From Thermoanaerobacter ethanolicus JW 200 (GTDB lineage Bacteria > Bacillota > Thermoanaerobacteria > Thermoanaerobacterales > Thermoanaerobacteraceae), in NCBI RefSeq assembly GCF_003722315.1, contig NZ_CP033580.1:2809501-2873500 (forward strand): DNA of 64,000 bases. The letters run 5' to 3'. A model generated the notes under the pieces. It made no database searches. It was not told the origin of the DNA and saw nothing but the letters and a program-made list of their open reading frames with translations. Each line of letters starts with the position of its first letter. Within the stretch, counting starts at the first letter, position 1. This document shows, one piece after another, positions 60,872-64,000 of this stretch. Both the position numbers and the translations under genes were made by a program.

Positions 60872-61915
60872 ATGGAAGGATATATGACCGCTGTTGTTAA
60901 ACAACATCCCAAAGAAGGTGCAGATATAATAAAAAGAGAAATACCAAAAATAGGACCTGATGAGGTACTAATAAAAGTCAAAGCCACATCTATTTGCGGC
61001 ACAGACGTTCACATTTACGTTTGGAATGAATGGGCAAAAAGCCGGATAAAACCGCCTAAGATAATGGGACATGAATTTGTAGGAGAAGTTGTAGAAATAG
61101 GAGAAAATGTAACATCTGTAAATGTTGGAGATTTAGTAAGTGCGGAGACTCACATAGTATGCGGAAAATGCAAAGCTTGCAGAACTGGAAATGCTCACAT
61201 ATGTGAAAATACGCTTATACTTGGTGTTGACACAGACGGTGCTTTTGCAGAATACATTAAAGTCCCTGAAAGCAATGTATGGCTAAACGATAAAGACATA
61301 CCTTTAGAACTTCTCTCCATACAAGAACCCCTTGGAAACGCCGTTCACACAGTATTTTCTGGAGAGATAGTAGGAAAAACTGTCGCTGTAGTAGGTTGCG
61401 GTCCTATAGGTATGATGGCAATACCACTTCTTAAAACAACTGGTGCTTCAGCTATATTTGCAATAGAACCTGTCGAATACAGAATGGAACTTGCTCATAA
61501 ATTAGGTGCAACACGAGTTATAAACCCACTTGAAGAAGACGTTGTCAATATAATAAAAAGTGAAACAGAAGGCTACGGTGCAGATGTAGTATTGGACTTC
61601 TCTGGAAGCCCCACTGCAATAAGACAAGGCCTTAAATATATCGCAAAGGGCGGAAGGATGTCTATTTTGGGTCTTCCTGACAATGAAGTTCCTATAGACA
61701 TAACAAATGACCTCGTTTTTAAAGGCATAACAATAAACGGCATCACAGGAAGGCGAATGTACGATACCTGGTACAAAGTAAAGGGTTTATTGCGCTCTGG
61801 CCTTAAAGAAGCATTAAAACCAATAATTACTCATACCTTCCCTCTTTCTGAATATGAAAAGGGCATGGAACTAATGATAAAAGGCCAATGTGGCAAAGTT
61901 GTATTATATCCATAA
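60872..61915 (+). CDS. tdh: L-threonine 3-dehydrogenase
   Basis: A 347-residue zinc MDR dehydrogenase that oxidises threonine to 2-amino-3-ketobutyrate with NAD. Catalytic zinc ligands lie in SICGTDVHIY and MGHEFVGEV; structural zinc in CGKCKACRTGNAHIC. The NAD site reads VAVVGCGPIGMMAIPLL. LNDKDIPLELLSIQEPLGNAVHTV is typical of Tdh. The start at 60872 (MEGYMTA) has AAGGAG about 9 bases upstream. The next gene, kbl, completes the pathway; the junction is 19 bases. Confidence 0.95.
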   Translation: MEGYMTAVVKQHPKEGADIIKREIPKIGPDEVLIKVKATSICGTDVHIYVWNEWAKSRIKPPKIMGHEFVGEVVEIGENVTSVNVGDLVSAETHIVCGKCKACRTGNAHICENTLILGVDTDGAFAEYIKVPESNVWLNDKDIPLELLSIQEPLGNAVHTVFSGEIVGKTVAVVGCGPIGMMAIPLLKTTGASAIFAIEPVEYRMELAHKLGATRVINPLEEDVVNIIKSETEGYGADVVLDFSGSPTAIRQGLKYIAKGGRMSILGLPDNEVPIDITNDLVFKGITINGITGRRMYDTWYKVKGLLRSGLKEALKPIITHTFPLSEYEKGMELMIKGQCGKVVLYP

Positions 61916-61934
61916 ACAAAAGGAGGTAAAAAAG

Positions 61935-63170
61935 ATGCCACTTACAAGATTAAATGAAATTTTACAAAAAGAACTCGATGAGTTAAAGACTGAAGGTCGT
62001 GCTAAAGGAAAAGAACTTATCATAGTCGATGTAAAAAAACCAGAGGGTGAAAAAGGTCCACGTTTCTTTTTAAAAGGCTTTGGAGACAAAGAATTTATAA
62101 GGATGAACTCTAACTCTTACCTCGGAATGCAATTTAATGAGGAAGTAATAAAAGTAGAAGAGGAGACTGCAAGAAAGTTTGGCATTGGACCTGGAGCAGT
62201 GAGGTTTATAAGCGGAACCTATATAACACATAGAGACCTTGAGAAAAAGCTTGCTCAATTCCACGGCAGAGAAGATGCAATGATTTTTAGCTCCGCCTAT
62301 ATGACTGTAGTAGGTATCATCTCCTCTTTAGTGACTCCTGAAACAGTAATAATAAGTGATGAACTAAACCACAACTGTATTATAAACGCTATAAGACTTT
62401 CAAGACCCAAAGAAAGATATATTTATAAACACCTAGACTATAAAGATTTAGAAAATGGAATAAAGAGTTTTATTGGTAAAGCTAAACGCGCCATTGTAGT
62501 CACTGACGGTGTATTCAGTATGAGAGGAGATTACGCAGATTTAAAGAAAATTCAGGAGATTGCAGACAGATATGACAAAGATTTTGAAGAAAACATAATA
62601 ACTATAGTTGACGATTCTCACGGTGTTGGCGCTTTTGGCCCAACTGGAAGAGGCACAGAAGAAATAACAGGTGGAAAAGCTGACCTTCTCATCGGTACTA
62701 TGGGAAAGGCATATGGTGTAAATGGAGGTTATGTAGTATCAAACGAGGTTATAACAACTTACTTGCGAGAAAAAACTATAACTTATATTTACTCAAATCC
62801 AGTAACACCATCAGAAGCTGCTTGTGTTTTAAAAGTACTTGAAATACTCGACAGTGAAGAAGGTCAAAAAAGACTTTCACATCTCAAAGAATTAGCAAAA
62901 CTTTTTAGAGAAGGAATTGTAAAATTAGGATATGAAACTGTAGTAAGCGAGCATCCAATAGTACCACTTTTAGTGAGAGATGCAACAAAAACAATAGATT
63001 TAGTAAATTACCTCATAGATAACGGTATTCTCGCTACAGCTATAAACTATCCAGTGGTACCAAGAGGTAGTGAAAGTATCCGGTTTCAAATTAACGCTGA
63101 CCACACAACTTTTGATATAAATTATGTACTGAATGTATTGGAACGTCACAGAAAAGAAAGGTGGAGCTAA
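61935..63170 (+). CDS. kbl: Glycine C-acetyltransferase (2-amino-3-ketobutyrate CoA ligase)
   Basis: A 411-residue PLP enzyme that cleaves 2-amino-3-ketobutyrate with CoA to glycine and acetyl-CoA. FGIGPGAVRFISGTYITHRDLE, VDDSHGVGAFGPTGRGTEE (cofactor Asp/His) and LLIGTMGKAYGVNGGYV (Schiff-base Lys in GKAYG) are alpha-oxoamine synthase motifs. The start at 61935 follows AGGAGG by 8 bases. With tdh it forms a threonine degradation operon. Confidence 0.94.
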   Translation: MPLTRLNEILQKELDELKTEGRAKGKELIIVDVKKPEGEKGPRFFLKGFGDKEFIRMNSNSYLGMQFNEEVIKVEEETARKFGIGPGAVRFISGTYITHRDLEKKLAQFHGREDAMIFSSAYMTVVGIISSLVTPETVIISDELNHNCIINAIRLSRPKERYIYKHLDYKDLENGIKSFIGKAKRAIVVTDGVFSMRGDYADLKKIQEIADRYDKDFEENIITIVDDSHGVGAFGPTGRGTEEITGGKADLLIGTMGKAYGVNGGYVVSNEVITTYLREKTITYIYSNPVTPSEAACVLKVLEILDSEEGQKRLSHLKELAKLFREGIVKLGYETVVSEHPIVPLLVRDATKTIDLVNYLIDNGILATAINYPVVPRGSESIRFQINADHTTFDINYVLNVLERHRKERWS

Positions 63171-63285
63171 AATAGTTAAATTTTATCTTCTCTTTGCTTT
63201 TTAAAAGGTTATAAATTGCAATATTAAATGCAACACCTAATGAAAATCATGTAGATATAGGATTTGGAACAAATCATATATAACC

Positions 63286-64000
<715 letters not shown>

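Overview
The window looks like a chromosomal segment of a low-GC, anaerobic, spore-forming thermophile of the Thermoanaerobacter / Caldanaerobacter type. Supporting signs are the AT-rich base composition with strong GGAGG ribosome sites, sporulation and germination genes (spoIIE, gerA family), a B12-dependent ribonucleotide reductase, pyruvate:ferredoxin oxidoreductase, formate-THF ligase and a threonine dehydrogenase / glycine C-acetyltransferase pair. This assignment rests on gene content and general familiarity, not on a database search. Most genes lie on the minus strand.

Layout. 1-5.6 kb: a fructose-type PTS cluster (PRD regulator, IIA, IIC, IIB, enzyme I) in which IIC is frameshifted and enzyme I carries an in-frame stop. 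5.8-16 kb: a diguanylate cyclase, nrdJ behind two NrdR boxes, a thioredoxin-like protein, a class III aminotransferase, two small conserved proteins, an S9 peptidase and sfsA. 16-18.3 kb: a folate operon folE-folP-folK-PTPS with no folB. 18.4-22 kb: lysS and greA split by an intact IS110-family element. 22.2-24.8 kb: a three-gene operon with a cyanobacterial-type acyl-ACP-reductase-like enzyme, an unknown protein and an HTH regulator with a palindromic operator. 24.8-30.7 kb: a gerA-type germinant receptor locus interrupted by a second, frameshifted copy of the same IS110 element. 30.7-38 kb: coaX, a putative pantothenate ECF component with a structured leader, then a methylmalonyl-CoA decarboxylase/epimerase/mutase cluster. 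38-41.5 kb: a small DHPS-N-like protein, fhs and a PAS histidine kinase. 41.7-48.7 kb: the ftsH-hpt-tilS-(VWA-like)-spoIIE block, syntenic with Bacillus. 48.7-49.2 kb: a Spo0A box, a highly structured non-coding element flanked by identical hairpins, and tRNA-Glu. 49.2-55.3 kb: a methyltransferase, an EamA transporter, an ECF sigma / anti-sigma / ABC transporter operon and two small conserved proteins. 55.3-64 kb: nifJ, an IS1380-like element, the tdh-kbl operon, a nested palindrome and the end of an IS30-family transposase.

How the genes work together. Folate synthesis (folEPK plus PTPS) feeds the one-carbon enzyme Fhs. The mutase cluster interconverts succinyl-CoA, methylmalonyl-CoA and propionyl-CoA and, like NrdJ, needs cobalamin. 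PFOR, Tdh and Kbl supply acetyl-CoA and reduced cofactors. SpoIIE, the PAS kinase and the Ger proteins belong to sporulation and germination.

The most unusual observations are: two IS110 insertions placed exactly at the start codons of lysS and gerAC; a candidate IS110 bridge RNA with sequence matches to both element ends; the acyl-ACP-reductase-like operon; the ~240-nt structured element with two AUGGAU-loop hairpins; the PTPS that carries both QueD- and FolB-replacement motifs; and the structured leader in front of the putative pantothenate transporter.
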